In this document: in pieces, positions 1 to 8,847 of the stretch
Position numbering within the stretch: the stretch's first letter is position 1
How the letters are laid out: each line of letters starts with the position of its first letter
Source: Kribbella rubisoli
GTDB lineage: Bacteria; Actinomycetota; Actinomycetes; Propionibacteriales; Kribbellaceae
Direction: 5' to 3'
Assembly: GCF_004217145.1 (NCBI RefSeq)
Contig: NZ_SHKR01000012.1
Span: 620,001 to 684,000 of the forward strand
DNA length: 64,000 nucleotides
Notes under the pieces: generated by a model
The model's input: the letters and a program-made list of their open reading frames with translations, nothing else
Told to the model about the DNA's origin: nothing
The model's database searches: none
Translations under genes and position numbers: made by a program

Positions 1-792
1 CTGCGGACCGCGTTCTCGGACAACACCCAGTTGCCCGGTCACCCGAATTCGCTGCTGCCGGTGGAGACGACGCTCGGCGCGTTCAAGCGCGTACTCGGGT
101 TGTCGAGTATCGAGGAGGCACAGGCTCAAGGCGGTTCCGGTGCCGCAGTCAACTTCTGGCTGTACCTGCGGAACTCGTTGGTCGTGGCAACCATCACGAC
201 GGTATGCCAGGTGTTCTTCAGCGCGATGGCGGCCTACGCGTTCGCCCGGCTGCGCTGGCCGGGCCGGGACAAGGTGTTCGCATTGTTCCTGGCCGCGCTG
301 ATGGTGCCGCCGATCTTCACCGTGCTGCCGAACTTCGTGCTGATCAAGAACCTCGGCCTGCTGAACAGCTTCGCCGGCATCATCCTGCCCGGCGCGTTCA
401 TGACGCCGTTCGCGATCTTCTTCCTGCGGCAGTTCTTCCTCGGCATCAACCGGGAGCTCGAGGAAGCGGCGATGATCGACGGCGCCGGCCACCGGCTGAT
501 CTTCTTCCGGCTGATCATCCCGATGAGCGCGGCGCCGATCGCGACGCTGGCGATCCTGACCTACATCAACTCGTGGAACGACTACTTCTGGCCGCTGCTG
601 GTCGGTCAGCAGGAGAACGTCCGCGTGCTGACGGTCGCGCTCGGAGTGTTCCGGTCGCAGACGCCGCAGGGCGGCCCGGACTGGGCTGGGCTGATGGCGG
701 CGACACTGATCGCTGCGCTGCCGATGATCATCCTGTTCCTGGCGTTCGCCAGACGGATCACGAACTCCATCGGCTTCTCCGGAATCAAGTGA
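1..792 (+). CDS. Sugar ABC transporter permease, MalG type (5' truncated)
   Basis: This is an inner-membrane permease of a carbohydrate importer of the MalG/CUT1 class. The frame is open from the first base of the window, so the gene starts off the left edge; the TTG at 31 is only an internal codon. Several hydrophobic segments surround the EAA loop (EEAAMIDGAG followed by FFRLIIP), which contacts the ATPase. Just downstream lies a lipoprotein binding protein, so this is the end of an importer operon. No ATPase is seen here; in this family a shared MsiK-type ATPase encoded elsewhere is common. The substrate cannot be told from the sequence. Confidence 0.93.
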   Translation: MRTAFSDNTQLPGHPNSLLPVETTLGAFKRVLGLSSIEEAQAQGGSGAAVNFWLYLRNSLVVATITTVCQVFFSAMAAYAFARLRWPGRDKVFALFLAALMVPPIFTVLPNFVLIKNLGLLNSFAGIILPGAFMTPFAIFFLRQFFLGINRELEEAAMIDGAGHRLIFFRLIIPMSAAPIATLAILTYINSWNDYFWPLLVGQQENVRVLTVALGVFRSQTPQGGPDWAGLMAATLIAALPMIILFLAFARRITNSIGFSGIK

Positions 793-803
793 GGGACGGG
801 CCC

Positions 804-2165
804 ATGAATTCACTGATTTCACGACGCAATCTCCTCAAGGCCGGGATCGCCGCTCTCGCCGTACCGTCGCTTGCCGCGTGCAACAACGGCGCCGCGGCAC
901 GCGGACCGGGCGAGGTCATCTACTGGCTGTGGGACTCCGCCCAGCTGCCGATGTACACCGAGTGCGCGAAGGTGTTCCACGAGCAGAACCCGCAGTACAC
1001 CTTGACCATCGAGCAGTACGGGTGGAACGACTACTGGTCCAAGTTGGTGACCGGGTTCATCTCGGAGACGGCACCGGACGTGTTCACCGGGCACTCGTCG
1101 AAGTACCCGCTGTTCGCGGACAAGGGCCAAGTACTGCCGATCGACGAGTACGTTGCCAAGGACAACGTTGATCTGAGCATCTACCAGAAGGGTCTCGCCG
1201 ATCGCTGGATCGGTGCCGACGGCAAGCGGTACGGACTGCCGAAGGATTGGGATACCGAGGTCTACTTCTACAACAGCGCGTTCACCGAGGCGGCAGGGAT
1301 CAGCACCGACCAACTCAACTCGATGACCTGGAACCCGCAGGACGGCGGGACGTTCGAGCAGATCATCCGCCGGTTGACGGTGGATTCGAAGGGGCGTCGC
1401 GGCGACCAGTCGGGGTTCGACAAGGAGAACGTGAAGGTCTACGGACTCGGGTACGCCGATGCCGGCGGTGGTGACGGGCAGACCAGCTGGAGTTGGTATG
1501 CCGCGAGCAACGGCTGGAAGTACTCCCAGGGCGAACCGTGGGGTACGAAGTTCTTCTACGGCGACCCGAAGTTCACCGACACGATCGGCTGGTGGCGGGG
1601 CCTGATCACCAAGGGCCTGATGCCGACGTACGCGCAGGCGAAATCCGGTGTGGATGTGACGACGTCGTTCGGCGCCGGGAAGTACGGGATGACGCCGAAC
1701 GGATCGTGGATGCTCGGGACGTACGGGCAGCTGAAGCAGGTGAAGACGAAGCTGGCGCGGTTGCCGATCGGTCCGGTCGAGAAGCGGATGTCGATGATGA
1801 ACGGTTTGGCGGACACCATCTGGGCTGGGACGAAGCGGCGCGACGCGTCCTGGGCCTGGGTGAAGTTCCTCGGTTCGCAGACCGCTCAGGACATCGTCGC
1901 CAAGGCAGGCGTCGTGTTCCCGGCGGTGGCGGCCAGCATGCCGGCGGCGAAGGCGGCGTTCGCCAAGAGCGGCTGGGACGTCACTCCATTCCTGGAGCCG
2001 GTCGAGGCGGGCGACGTGTTCCCGTATCCGGCCAACCCGAACGCGGCGGACGTGACCGCGGTGATGACGCCGGCTATGGAGTCGGTGATGTCGTTCGAAG
2101 CCGCGCCTTCGTCGCTGGCGAAGGCCAACAACGATGTGAACAAGATCCTCGCGGTGAACAGCTGA
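804..2165 (+). CDS. Extracellular sugar-binding lipoprotein of ABC importer
   Basis: 453-aa solute-binding protein of the family 1 (maltose/oligosaccharide) type. It captures sugar outside the cell and delivers it to the preceding permease. The N-terminus has a twin-arginine stretch (SRRNLLKAG), a hydrophobic core and a lipobox (PSLAAC), so it is probably a Tat-exported, lipid-anchored protein. Aromatic-rich segments such as IYWLWDS and YGWNDYW fit a sugar site. The ATG at 804 lies 11 nt after the permease stop, behind a gagggacggg stretch. A longer open frame upstream overlaps the permease in another frame and is not used. Confidence 0.93.
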   Translation: MNSLISRRNLLKAGIAALAVPSLAACNNGAAARGPGEVIYWLWDSAQLPMYTECAKVFHEQNPQYTLTIEQYGWNDYWSKLVTGFISETAPDVFTGHSSKYPLFADKGQVLPIDEYVAKDNVDLSIYQKGLADRWIGADGKRYGLPKDWDTEVYFYNSAFTEAAGISTDQLNSMTWNPQDGGTFEQIIRRLTVDSKGRRGDQSGFDKENVKVYGLGYADAGGGDGQTSWSWYAASNGWKYSQGEPWGTKFFYGDPKFTDTIGWWRGLITKGLMPTYAQAKSGVDVTTSFGAGKYGMTPNGSWMLGTYGQLKQVKTKLARLPIGPVEKRMSMMNGLADTIWAGTKRRDASWAWVKFLGSQTAQDIVAKAGVVFPAVAASMPAAKAAFAKSGWDVTPFLEPVEAGDVFPYPANPNAADVTAVMTPAMESVMSFEAAPSSLAKANNDVNKILAVNS

Positions 2166-2195
2166 GGGGATAGCTAAGGGTTGACCCTGGCCGGG

Positions 2196-2258
2196 CCTAC
2201 GCCCGGGGGAGTACGTCGTACTGCGTCGGTAGGCGCAGGGTGCTCCTCCGGGGGTAGG
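2196..2258. terminator. Imperfect hairpin after the ABC transporter operon
   Basis: Positions 2196-2211 and 2243-2258 can pair over 14 of 16 bases (CCTAC..CCCGG type arms) with a 31-nt loop. There is no U-tract, which is usual for high-GC actinobacteria. It lies in the 180-bp gap between the binding protein and the DUF1707 gene. It could be a terminator of the importer operon or a regulatory structure of the next one. Confidence 0.35.
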
Positions 2259-2347
2259 CAAGGTGTCGCCGCTGAGGCGACGCGGAGACGGGGGCCGGAA
2301 CGACAACCTTGGTGCCATCGGAGAACCGACGAGCATCAAGGAGAATC

Positions 2348-2932
2348 ATGAGCGACGAGAGGCCGGGCGGATCGATCCGCATCGGCGACAGTGAGCGTGA
2401 GGACGCGGTCAGGCGTCTGGGCGAGCATTACGAAGCCGGCCGGCTGAGCGCCGAAGAGCACTCCGAACGAGTCGAGCAGGCGCTGAAGGCACGCACTGGA
2501 GTGGACCTGGACGGCTTGTTCACGGATCTGCCGGGCGCACACCAGCCAGGCGACGCCGCCTTCGCCGGCGACGGTGAGGGCGGCACCGGTGAGGGATGGG
2601 CCGGACCGTGGGGCTGGCGCAAACCGCCGTGGACGGCACCGCAGAACGCCGCCGACGCTACCGCGCCCGGCGCCGGTCCGGGGGCCGGCTGGCGTGGAGC
2701 CGGTAGTGGCGGGCCTGGCGCCGGGCCGTTCGGGGGGCCGCGGCCCGAGTGGGCCAAGCGCGGGTTCCTTGGGCGGGTTCCGTTGCCGTTGTTGCTCGTG
2801 GTGGGGGTGATCGGGGTACTGGCGTCGTTCGGGTGTGTGGTGCTGGGCGGGCATCCGCCCTTCCTGCCGATCGCGTTGATCGTCGCGGCCGTGATCGTCA
2901 TCCGGAAGCGGCGGACGGAGCGCCGAGCATGA
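2348..2932 (+). CDS. DUF1707 membrane-anchored protein
   Basis: 194 aa. Residues about 7-60 form a DUF1707 (SHOCT-like) module: SIRIGDSEREDAVRRLGEHY, then GRLSAEEHSERVEQAL and DLDGLFTDLPG. A Gly/Pro/Ala-rich linker follows, then two closely spaced hydrophobic segments and a basic tail (RKRRTERRA). DUF1707 occurs at the N-terminus of many actinobacterial small membrane proteins and its role is unknown. The ATG has a good aaggag site. The stop overlaps the next start (ATGA at 2929-2932), so the two genes are translationally coupled. Confidence 0.85.
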   Translation: MSDERPGGSIRIGDSEREDAVRRLGEHYEAGRLSAEEHSERVEQALKARTGVDLDGLFTDLPGAHQPGDAAFAGDGEGGTGEGWAGPWGWRKPPWTAPQNAADATAPGAGPGAGWRGAGSGGPGAGPFGGPRPEWAKRGFLGRVPLPLLLVVGVIGVLASFGCVVLGGHPPFLPIALIVAAVIVIRKRRTERRA

Positions 2933-3342
2933 GGACGGTATACCGGACGCTCGGTCTGCTGATCGCGATCGCGGTCGTGCTGCAGATCGCCTCGATCGCG
3001 CTCTCCGGGTTCACGATCGCGAAGGATGCGGACGACGGGACCGCGATCGGGGCCGATTACAGCAACTTCGGGCAGAGCTACCACAGCATCGCCGGTACGG
3101 TGATCGGTCTGCTCGCGCTGGTGTTCCTGATCGTCTCCTTCCTGACCGACGTACCGCGGGGTCGCGTGCTGGCCGGGATCGTGGTCGGTCTCGTGGTCCT
3201 GCAGTTCCTGCTCGCGGTGGTGTCCTTCGGGGTCCCGGCGCTGGGCGTGCTGCACGGGATCAACGGGCTTGCGATCGCCGCTGTCGCGAGCATGGGGGCT
3301 CGACGGGCCGCCGTACCCAACCAGCCTGTGACCAGTGGCTGA
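2929..3342 (+). CDS. Small four-helix membrane protein (DUF6220-like)
   Basis: 137 aa with about four hydrophobic helices (LLIAIAVVLQIASIAL, VIGLLALVFLIVSFL, GIVVGLVVLQFLLAVV, a weaker last one). It resembles small actinobacterial membrane proteins grouped as DUF6220; that assignment is from memory of the pattern. It overlaps the DUF1707 gene by 4 nt and the multicopper oxidase gene by 8 nt, so it is the middle gene of a coupled three-gene operon. A role beside the oxidase, for example in electron or metal handling at the membrane, is inference only. Confidence 0.7.
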   Translation: MRTVYRTLGLLIAIAVVLQIASIALSGFTIAKDADDGTAIGADYSNFGQSYHSIAGTVIGLLALVFLIVSFLTDVPRGRVLAGIVVGLVVLQFLLAVVSFGVPALGVLHGINGLAIAAVASMGARRAAVPNQPVTSG

Positions 3343-4813
3343 GGTCAAGAAACGGCGGTGGGGCCGGCTGGTCGCTCTCGGGATCACCCTGGCGGTACTC
3401 GTACCGCTGGGGTATCTCTGGGCGACCAGCCTGGTCCCGGGCTCGTACAACCCGGCGGAGATGGGGTACGCCGATTACGGCGGCGGACCGGCAATGGATC
3501 AGTCGATGGAGCACGAGCACCATGCCGGGATGAGCGGCATGACCGGGACGAGCGTCGCCGATCTCACCGGGCCGAAGACTGGTATACCAAATGTGAACGT
3601 GACGCTGACGGCGCGGAAGCAGAAGTTCCAGCTCGCGTCCGGGGAGACCGTCGACGGGTACACGGTGAACGGGACGTCGCCGGGTCCGCTGATCCGGGCA
3701 CGAGTGGGCGATCTGATCCAGGTGACGTTCGTGAACGAGTCCGTCCCCGATGGCGCGACGTTGCACTGGCACGGGATCGACGTACCGAACGCGGAGGACG
3801 GGGTCGCCGGCGTGACACAGGACGCCGTACCGGTAGGTGGGAAGCACGTGTACCGGTTCAAGGCGCCGGCGGCCGGGACGTACTGGTACCACTCGCATCA
3901 GGTGTCGGCCGACGAGGTGAAGGGCGGCCTGTTCGGCCCGATCGTGATCGCGCCGGAGAAGCCTGGCGAAGTGATCGCCACCATCCACACCTACGACGGC
4001 AGGCGGACCATCAACGGCCACACCGGGACCTCGCGGGTCGATCTTCCCGCAGGTACGACGGCGCGCGTGCGGGTGATCAACACCGACAACGCGATCCTGC
4101 GGGTCGGCTTGGTTGGTATGCCATACAAGGTGGTCGCGGTCGACGGACGCGACGTCCACGGGCCGACCGCGGTGACGGCTGCGTATCCGTTGGCGGCAGG
4201 CGGACGCGTCGACCTTGAGGCCGTCGTACCGGCCGGCGGGATGCGGTTGGACGCAGGCACGGCGTCAACGTCCCTAGGCATCGGCCCCGCTGATCCACCT
4301 CACGCGGAACTGCCGGGGAACAACGTCGATCTGCTGACGTACGGCGCACCGGCGCCGCTCGGCTTCGACCCGGCGAAGGCGAACCGCAGCTTCGAGTACC
4401 GGATCGGGCGGACGGCCGGTTTCCTCGATGGCATACCAGGGCTGTGGTGGACGATCAACGGGCACAAGTTCCCCGACGTACCGATGTTCATGGTCGCCGA
4501 AGGAGACATCGTCAAGATGAAGATCTCCAACACCAGCGGCCAGGCGCATCCCATGCACCTGCACGGCCATCACGTCGTCGTCCTGTCCCGCAACGGCGTC
4601 GCAGCGACCGGCTCACCCTGGTGGACCGACACCCTCGAGGTCGGCAACAAAGAGAGCTACGAGATCGCCTTCGTAGCCGACAACCCCGGCCTCTGGATGG
4701 ACCACTGCCACAACCTCCCCCACGCCTCCCAAGGCCTGGTAACCCACCTGATGTACGAAGGCATCACCACCCCCTACCAAGTAGGCGGCCACTCCCACAA
4801 CGAACCCGAGTAG
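3335..4813 (+). CDS. Multicopper oxidase, membrane-anchored or secreted
   Basis: 492 aa. One N-terminal hydrophobic helix follows KKRRWGR, so the enzyme faces outward. All four copper motifs are present: HWHG, WYHSH, HPMHLHGHH and HCHNLPHASQGL. They assemble the T1 site and the T2/T3 trinuclear cluster that couples substrate oxidation to O2 reduction. The axial T1 position, where Met is frequent, is Leu (the last residue of HCHNLPHASQGL); in laccases this goes with a higher redox potential. A Met/His-rich stretch (MDQSMEHEHHAGMSGM) before the first domain looks like a copper-binding segment. The GTG at 3335 overlaps the previous gene. Copper tolerance or phenol oxidation are both possible. 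Confidence 0.92.
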   Translation: MAEVKKRRWGRLVALGITLAVLVPLGYLWATSLVPGSYNPAEMGYADYGGGPAMDQSMEHEHHAGMSGMTGTSVADLTGPKTGIPNVNVTLTARKQKFQLASGETVDGYTVNGTSPGPLIRARVGDLIQVTFVNESVPDGATLHWHGIDVPNAEDGVAGVTQDAVPVGGKHVYRFKAPAAGTYWYHSHQVSADEVKGGLFGPIVIAPEKPGEVIATIHTYDGRRTINGHTGTSRVDLPAGTTARVRVINTDNAILRVGLVGMPYKVVAVDGRDVHGPTAVTAAYPLAAGGRVDLEAVVPAGGMRLDAGTASTSLGIGPADPPHAELPGNNVDLLTYGAPAPLGFDPAKANRSFEYRIGRTAGFLDGIPGLWWTINGHKFPDVPMFMVAEGDIVKMKISNTSGQAHPMHLHGHHVVVLSRNGVAATGSPWWTDTLEVGNKESYEIAFVADNPGLWMDHCHNLPHASQGLVTHLMYEGITTPYQVGGHSHNEPE

Positions 4814-4859
4814 CGGAACCAGGTTCTGTCGTCCGGCGTCAATCGCTCATGATGTTCCG

Positions 4860-5594
4860 GTGAGCGACCCCGACGACGACCTCCATGGCCGGCAGTTGGC
4901 GCTGTTGCTGCTCTTCTTCTGCACGGTCGGCGGCGGCCTGTACTTCGTCGGCTGGCTGACCCGCCCGAGCTTCTTCTACGACAACCCCATCGCCTGCGCC
5001 GCAATCGCGGGCGGGGCCTGCTACCCCGCCCGCTGGCTGGCCGAACGGTTCGACTGGTGGAAGCGGTTGGAGGCCCCAACAAGACGCACACGAGAAGCCC
5101 GCGACCGGGCAATGTCACGTGCGTTGGCGACAGCCCGCGCAGCACACGCCGGCCGACCGCGGCGGATCGGATGGCGCGAGGTGCTGATCCGGGCTGTCCG
5201 GCTGCTGGTGGGCGTGCCGATCGCGCTGGGTTCACTCGCCATCCTGCCGCTCGGGATCTCGGGCGGGCGTGACAACCAGCACTTGATCGCCAACGGCCCG
5301 GTCCAGCAGGCTGTCGTCGTCTCGGTCTCGGAAGACAAGTGGTCGAGGTCTCGCGAGGTGACCGTCAAGGTCGCACGTCCGGCCGACGGCGTCGCGGTCG
5401 AGGTGGACGGCGGTGACCAACTGGATCCGGAGCCGATCGAGGGGGACCTGATCGACGTGGTGGTCGACCCGGACGATCCGTCGAACGTCGTGGCCGCGGC
5501 GGTCGACTGGTCGATGCCGTGGTGGGCCTGGCCGTTCGGCATCGTCATCACCCTGATCCTCCTGGGCATCGGGCTCGCGATTGCGTTCGGCTGA
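4860..5594 (+). CDS. DUF3592-like membrane protein
   Basis: 244 aa with two hydrophobic segments near the N-terminus (LALLLLFFCTVGGGLYFVGW and the Ala-rich DNPIACAAIAGG stretch), a basic cytosolic stretch, another helix (VGVPIALGSLAILPLGI), a soluble region and a C-terminal helix. The soluble part ends in VDPDDPSNVVAA, typical of DUF3592-type proteins. No catalytic motif is visible. GTG start at 4860; no ATG fits this frame. Function unknown. Confidence 0.7.
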   Translation: MSDPDDDLHGRQLALLLLFFCTVGGGLYFVGWLTRPSFFYDNPIACAAIAGGACYPARWLAERFDWWKRLEAPTRRTREARDRAMSRALATARAAHAGRPRRIGWREVLIRAVRLLVGVPIALGSLAILPLGISGGRDNQHLIANGPVQQAVVVSVSEDKWSRSREVTVKVARPADGVAVEVDGGDQLDPEPIEGDLIDVVVDPDDPSNVVAAAVDWSMPWWAWPFGIVITLILLGIGLAIAFG

Positions 5595-5598
5595 TGGC

Positions 5599-5802
5599 TC
5601 AGGAGGCTTGGTCGGTGAGGTAGGTGGGCTGTCGGTGTAGGGCGGCGAGGCGGGCGCAGGCGGCTTCTATGGCGGCTGGTTGGGATGTGTAGGAGCCGGA
5701 CCAGAGAGGGTTGTCCGGTTGGGGGTCCAGTTCGTCGTCGACGTCGGCGTACCACTCGTCGAGAGTTCTGAAGACTCGCGCGTGTAGATGGTTGTCGTTC
5801 AC
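5599..5802 (-). CDS. Small acidic protein, paralogue of the 17501-17722 gene
   Basis: 67 aa from a GTG at 5802, chosen because AGGAG lies 8 nt upstream and because the protein then lines up end to end with the gene at 17501-17722. Shared pattern: LHxRxxR...W-ADxDD..D-QPD-P-W, then a helix starting AAIEAACARL / AALSAGCSEL. A longer frame to 5862 is open but unsupported. No known domain is recognised. Two copies 12 kb apart suggest a small actinobacterial family. Confidence 0.65.
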   Translation of the reverse strand: MNDNHLHARVFRTLDEWYADVDDELDPQPDNPLWSGSYTSQPAAIEAACARLAALHRQPTYLTDQAS

Positions 5803-5886
5803 CGCCACCACTCCTGGAGTGAGAACCGTGTACGTCTTCAGGATGTGACGCAGGTCAGGCATTGGCGGTGAACGACACGCGGGTTT

Positions 5887-6987
5887 TCAGGTCACAAGGA
5901 CTGTGATGCGTTGCGCGGTGTTGTTGCTGAAACCGCCTCGGTTCCAGTCGGCTTCGATGGGTTGTTCGCGGCCGCTGGCGTCGTACGCGCGGACTGTGAG
6001 CACGTGTTCGCCCGGTGTTGCCTCCCAGTCGTAGGCGAAAGCGCGCCAGGCGAGCTCGTCGTTGCCGAGGGCATCCAACGTGGCTTCGTGCCAGTTGACG
6101 CCGGCGTCGGTGCTGACCTCGACGCGTTCGATCGGCGCCCATCCGGACCAGGCCCGGCCGAACAGCGGAACGGTGCCTGCGGCAACGAAGCGGTGACGGC
6201 TCATGAAGTCGGGGAACCCCGGCGGCACGAGCAGCGCCCGCGGTTCGATCCGGGTCACCGGCCGGCCCGGATCGTCAGGGCGCTGACGGATCACGTAGGC
6301 CACCGCGTTCTGGAACCCGTCGAACTCGTGGTCGATCACCTCGATCGACCGCAGCCACTTCACACTCGCCATCCCGTACCACCCTGGTACGACGAGTCGC
6401 AGCGGGTACCCGTGCTGCGGCGGCAGCGGCCCGCCGTTCATCTCCCATGCGACGATCGCGCCCGAGTCGATCGCCTCCGCGAGCGACAGCCCGCGCTGAT
6501 AGTCCTGGACGACGCCACGCTCGACCCCGCGATCTGCGCCGGTGAACACCACGTCCACGGCATCCTCGCGGATCCCGGCCAACCGCAGCAGATCCGCCAG
6601 CAGCACCCCGGTCCACTCCGCCGTACCGACGGCTTCCGACAACCACGGCTGGCTGATCGGCCGCGGCTGCAACGTGGCGCGCCCGTTGCCCGCGCACTCC
6701 AGCGTGACCCGGATCGTACGGCGTCCCATCGCGCGCATCTCGGTCAGCCCGAACGACAACGGTTGCTCGACGCACCCGTTCAGCTCGAGCCGCCAATCGC
6801 CCGCATTCGTTGCCGGTATGTCGTAGTGCACCAGCACGTAATGCAGCCCCGGCGGCGTCACGTCGTACCGCAGGCTCTCCAGCGGCATGCCGTGATTCCG
6901 TGCCGCGAGCTGCAACTCGTCGGCGGTGATCCCCTCACCCGTGTCCGCCAACCGCCCCCGGACGCTGAATTCCTCGATTGAACTCAC
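5887..6987 (-). CDS. Sulfite-oxidase-type molybdopterin oxidoreductase
   Basis: 366 aa with the oxidoreductase molybdopterin-binding domain, then a C-terminal Mo-co dimerisation (Ig-like) domain. The molybdenum-ligating Cys is in LECAGNGR (Cys98); other family blocks are NGGPLPPQHGYPLRLVVPGWYG and WSGWAPIERVEVSTD. There is no signal peptide, haem domain or Tat motif, so it is probably a cytosolic homologue rather than a respiratory sulfite dehydrogenase. The start is taken at GTG 6987 behind ggggtggga; a TTG 15 nt upstream is also possible. No molybdopterin biosynthesis gene is nearby. Confidence 0.9.
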   Translation of the reverse strand: MSSIEEFSVRGRLADTGEGITADELQLAARNHGMPLESLRYDVTPPGLHYVLVHYDIPATNAGDWRLELNGCVEQPLSFGLTEMRAMGRRTIRVTLECAGNGRATLQPRPISQPWLSEAVGTAEWTGVLLADLLRLAGIREDAVDVVFTGADRGVERGVVQDYQRGLSLAEAIDSGAIVAWEMNGGPLPPQHGYPLRLVVPGWYGMASVKWLRSIEVIDHEFDGFQNAVAYVIRQRPDDPGRPVTRIEPRALLVPPGFPDFMSRHRFVAAGTVPLFGRAWSGWAPIERVEVSTDAGVNWHEATLDALGNDELAWRAFAYDWEATPGEHVLTVRAYDASGREQPIEADWNRGGFSNNTAQRITVLVT

Positions 6988-7067
6988 AAATCCCACCCCC
7001 AAGAGACAACCCTAAACCCCCCGCCCCTTGGTTCGCTCGGGGCGGGGATGGCGGGGGTAGGGGCCTA

Positions 7068-7676
7068 CTACAACCAGCCGTTGTCCACGGCGATGCGGGC
7101 GGCCTCGGCGCGGGTGCGGGCGCCGGTCTTGCCGATCGCGGCCGAGAGGTGGTTCCGGACCGTGCCCTCCGAGAGGTGTAGTTCCTTGGCGATGTCGGCG
7201 ACGGTGCCGCCTTCGCGGGCGGCCCGCAGTACGTCGGCCTCGCGGCCGGTGAGCGGGCTCGTGCCGGCGACGAGGGTCTCGGCAGCGAGTGACGGATCGA
7301 CGACGCGCAGCCCCTGGTGCACCCGCCGTACGGCGTCCGCCAGCTGCGTCGCAGGCGTGTCCTTGACGACGAACCCTGCCGCGCCGGCCTCCATCGCGCG
7401 CCGCAGGTACCCGGGCCTGCCGAAGGTTGTCACCATCAGCACCCGAACCCCCGGTACGGCGGTGCGCAGCGCGGCGGCCGCCTCGATCCCGTCCAGCCCC
7501 GGCATCTCCACGTCCAGCAGCGCGACATCGGGCTGGGAGTTCTTCGCGGCGTCGATCACCTCGTCGCCCCGACCGACCTCGGCCACCACCTCCAGGTCGG
7601 GCTCGAGGTCGAGCAGCGCGGCCAGGGCTCCACGCACCAGCGCCTGGTCGTCGGCAATCAGCAATCGGATGCTCAC
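7068..7676 (-). CDS. NarL/LuxR-type response regulator
   Basis: 202 aa. Receiver domain with acidic pair (IADD), phospho-acceptor Asp55 (VALLDVEMPG) and Lys in VVKDTP. C-terminal LuxR-type helix-turn-helix from about residue 140 (PLTGREADVLRAAREG, EGTVRNHLSAAIGKTGA). It is the last gene of a leftward operon: ABC ATPase, ABC-2 permease, histidine kinase, this regulator. This arrangement is typical of DesK/LiaS-like systems that sense membrane or antibiotic stress and control their own exporter. GTG start at 7676. Confidence 0.93.
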   Translation of the reverse strand: MSIRLLIADDQALVRGALAALLDLEPDLEVVAEVGRGDEVIDAAKNSQPDVALLDVEMPGLDGIEAAAALRTAVPGVRVLMVTTFGRPGYLRRAMEAGAAGFVVKDTPATQLADAVRRVHQGLRVVDPSLAAETLVAGTSPLTGREADVLRAAREGGTVADIAKELHLSEGTVRNHLSAAIGKTGARTRAEAARIAVDNGWL

Positions 7677-7686
7677 GGGTCCATCC

Positions 7687-8823
7687 TCACAGGCCGACCC
7701 GGACGGCCAGCCGGAACCCGCCACCGGGCGCCTGACCGACCTGCACACTCGCACCGGCCTGGTCCGCCCGCTCCCGCAGCCCGACCAGCCCGTGACCGGA
7801 CGCGCCGCCGCCAGGCGTCGGTCCTTTCCCGTCGTCCAGTACTTCGATCTGCGTCGCCGTGATCCGGATCGTGCAACGCTTCGCACCGGAGTGCCGTACG
7901 ACGTTCGTCACGCCCTCCCGCACCACCCACGCGAACAGCTCCCGGTTCTCCTCCGGTACTTCGTCGACCGTAGTCGGGAGATCCGCCTTGACCTCGGCGG
8001 CCTGCAATGCGGTCCGCGCCGAGACCAGCTCGCCGGCCAGGCTCAGCTCGCGGTACCCGGCGACCGCGGCCCGTACGTCGGCCAGCGCCGCCCGCGCCAG
8101 GCTCTCGACGTCCGCGACCTCGGCGGCTGCCCGCGTCGGGTTGGCCTCGATCAGCTTGCCGGCCAGCTCCGCCTTGACGGTGATGACGGTGAGCGAGTGC
8201 CCGAGGACGTCGTGCAGATCCCGGGCGAACCGGTTCCGCTCCTCCTGCACGGCGAGCTCGGCGAACTCCTTGCGCGCCGCGGTCAGTTCGAGGCTGCGCT
8301 GGATGGCCCGCCGTAGCCCGAACACCGCGAGCGCACCGAGGAAGATCGCGAAGCCGTAGCTGCCGTCATCGGTCCATCCGGGCACGACCCGCATCGAGAT
8401 CTCGGCGCCCGCGAGCAGGATCGCCACGAACGCGACGGCGGCCCGGAGGTCCAGCAGCATCATCGCGACCGACGCGATGTAGACCAGCCCGGTCAGGGCG
8501 GTCTGGCCGGCGGTCGGGATCATCAGCAGGCACAGCGTCAGCATCAGGACCAGATAGCCCACCTGCTGCCACGTCGCCAGCAGGTGCTTCCGGGCCATCC
8601 GGCGCAGGATTCCGAAGAACCCCAGGTAGCTGGCCGCGAACAGGATCACCGTGAGGAACCCGAGGACCTGGTTGATGCCCTCCTGGCGCTCCGCGATCTT
8701 CTGCAGCGGCTGCGCCAGGTAGAACAGCCAGACCCCCGCGGCCAGCCAGCCCCAACGACCCGGGCCGGCGCCGACACGGTCGGCCATTCCGTCCATGACG
8801 CTGGGGCCGCGGTTGGTCTTCAC
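7687..8823 (-). CDS. DesK-type sensor histidine kinase
   Basis: 378 aa. About five hydrophobic helices (residues about 25-170), then a HisKA_3 domain (EERNRFARDLHDVLGHSL, phospho-acceptor His204) and an ATPase domain (REGVTNVVRHSGA N-box, DDGKGP, GHGLVGLRERA). No extracellular sensor domain, so it may sense membrane state or the adjacent transporter. It lies 10 nt upstream of its regulator. GTG start. Confidence 0.93.
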   Translation of the reverse strand: MKTNRGPSVMDGMADRVGAGPGRWGWLAAGVWLFYLAQPLQKIAERQEGINQVLGFLTVILFAASYLGFFGILRRMARKHLLATWQQVGYLVLMLTLCLLMIPTAGQTALTGLVYIASVAMMLLDLRAAVAFVAILLAGAEISMRVVPGWTDDGSYGFAIFLGALAVFGLRRAIQRSLELTAARKEFAELAVQEERNRFARDLHDVLGHSLTVITVKAELAGKLIEANPTRAAAEVADVESLARAALADVRAAVAGYRELSLAGELVSARTALQAAEVKADLPTTVDEVPEENRELFAWVVREGVTNVVRHSGAKRCTIRITATQIEVLDDGKGPTPGGGASGHGLVGLRERADQAGASVQVGQAPGGGFRLAVRVGL

Positions 8824-8847
8824 GTGGTCACGCTACCGCTCTGATGC

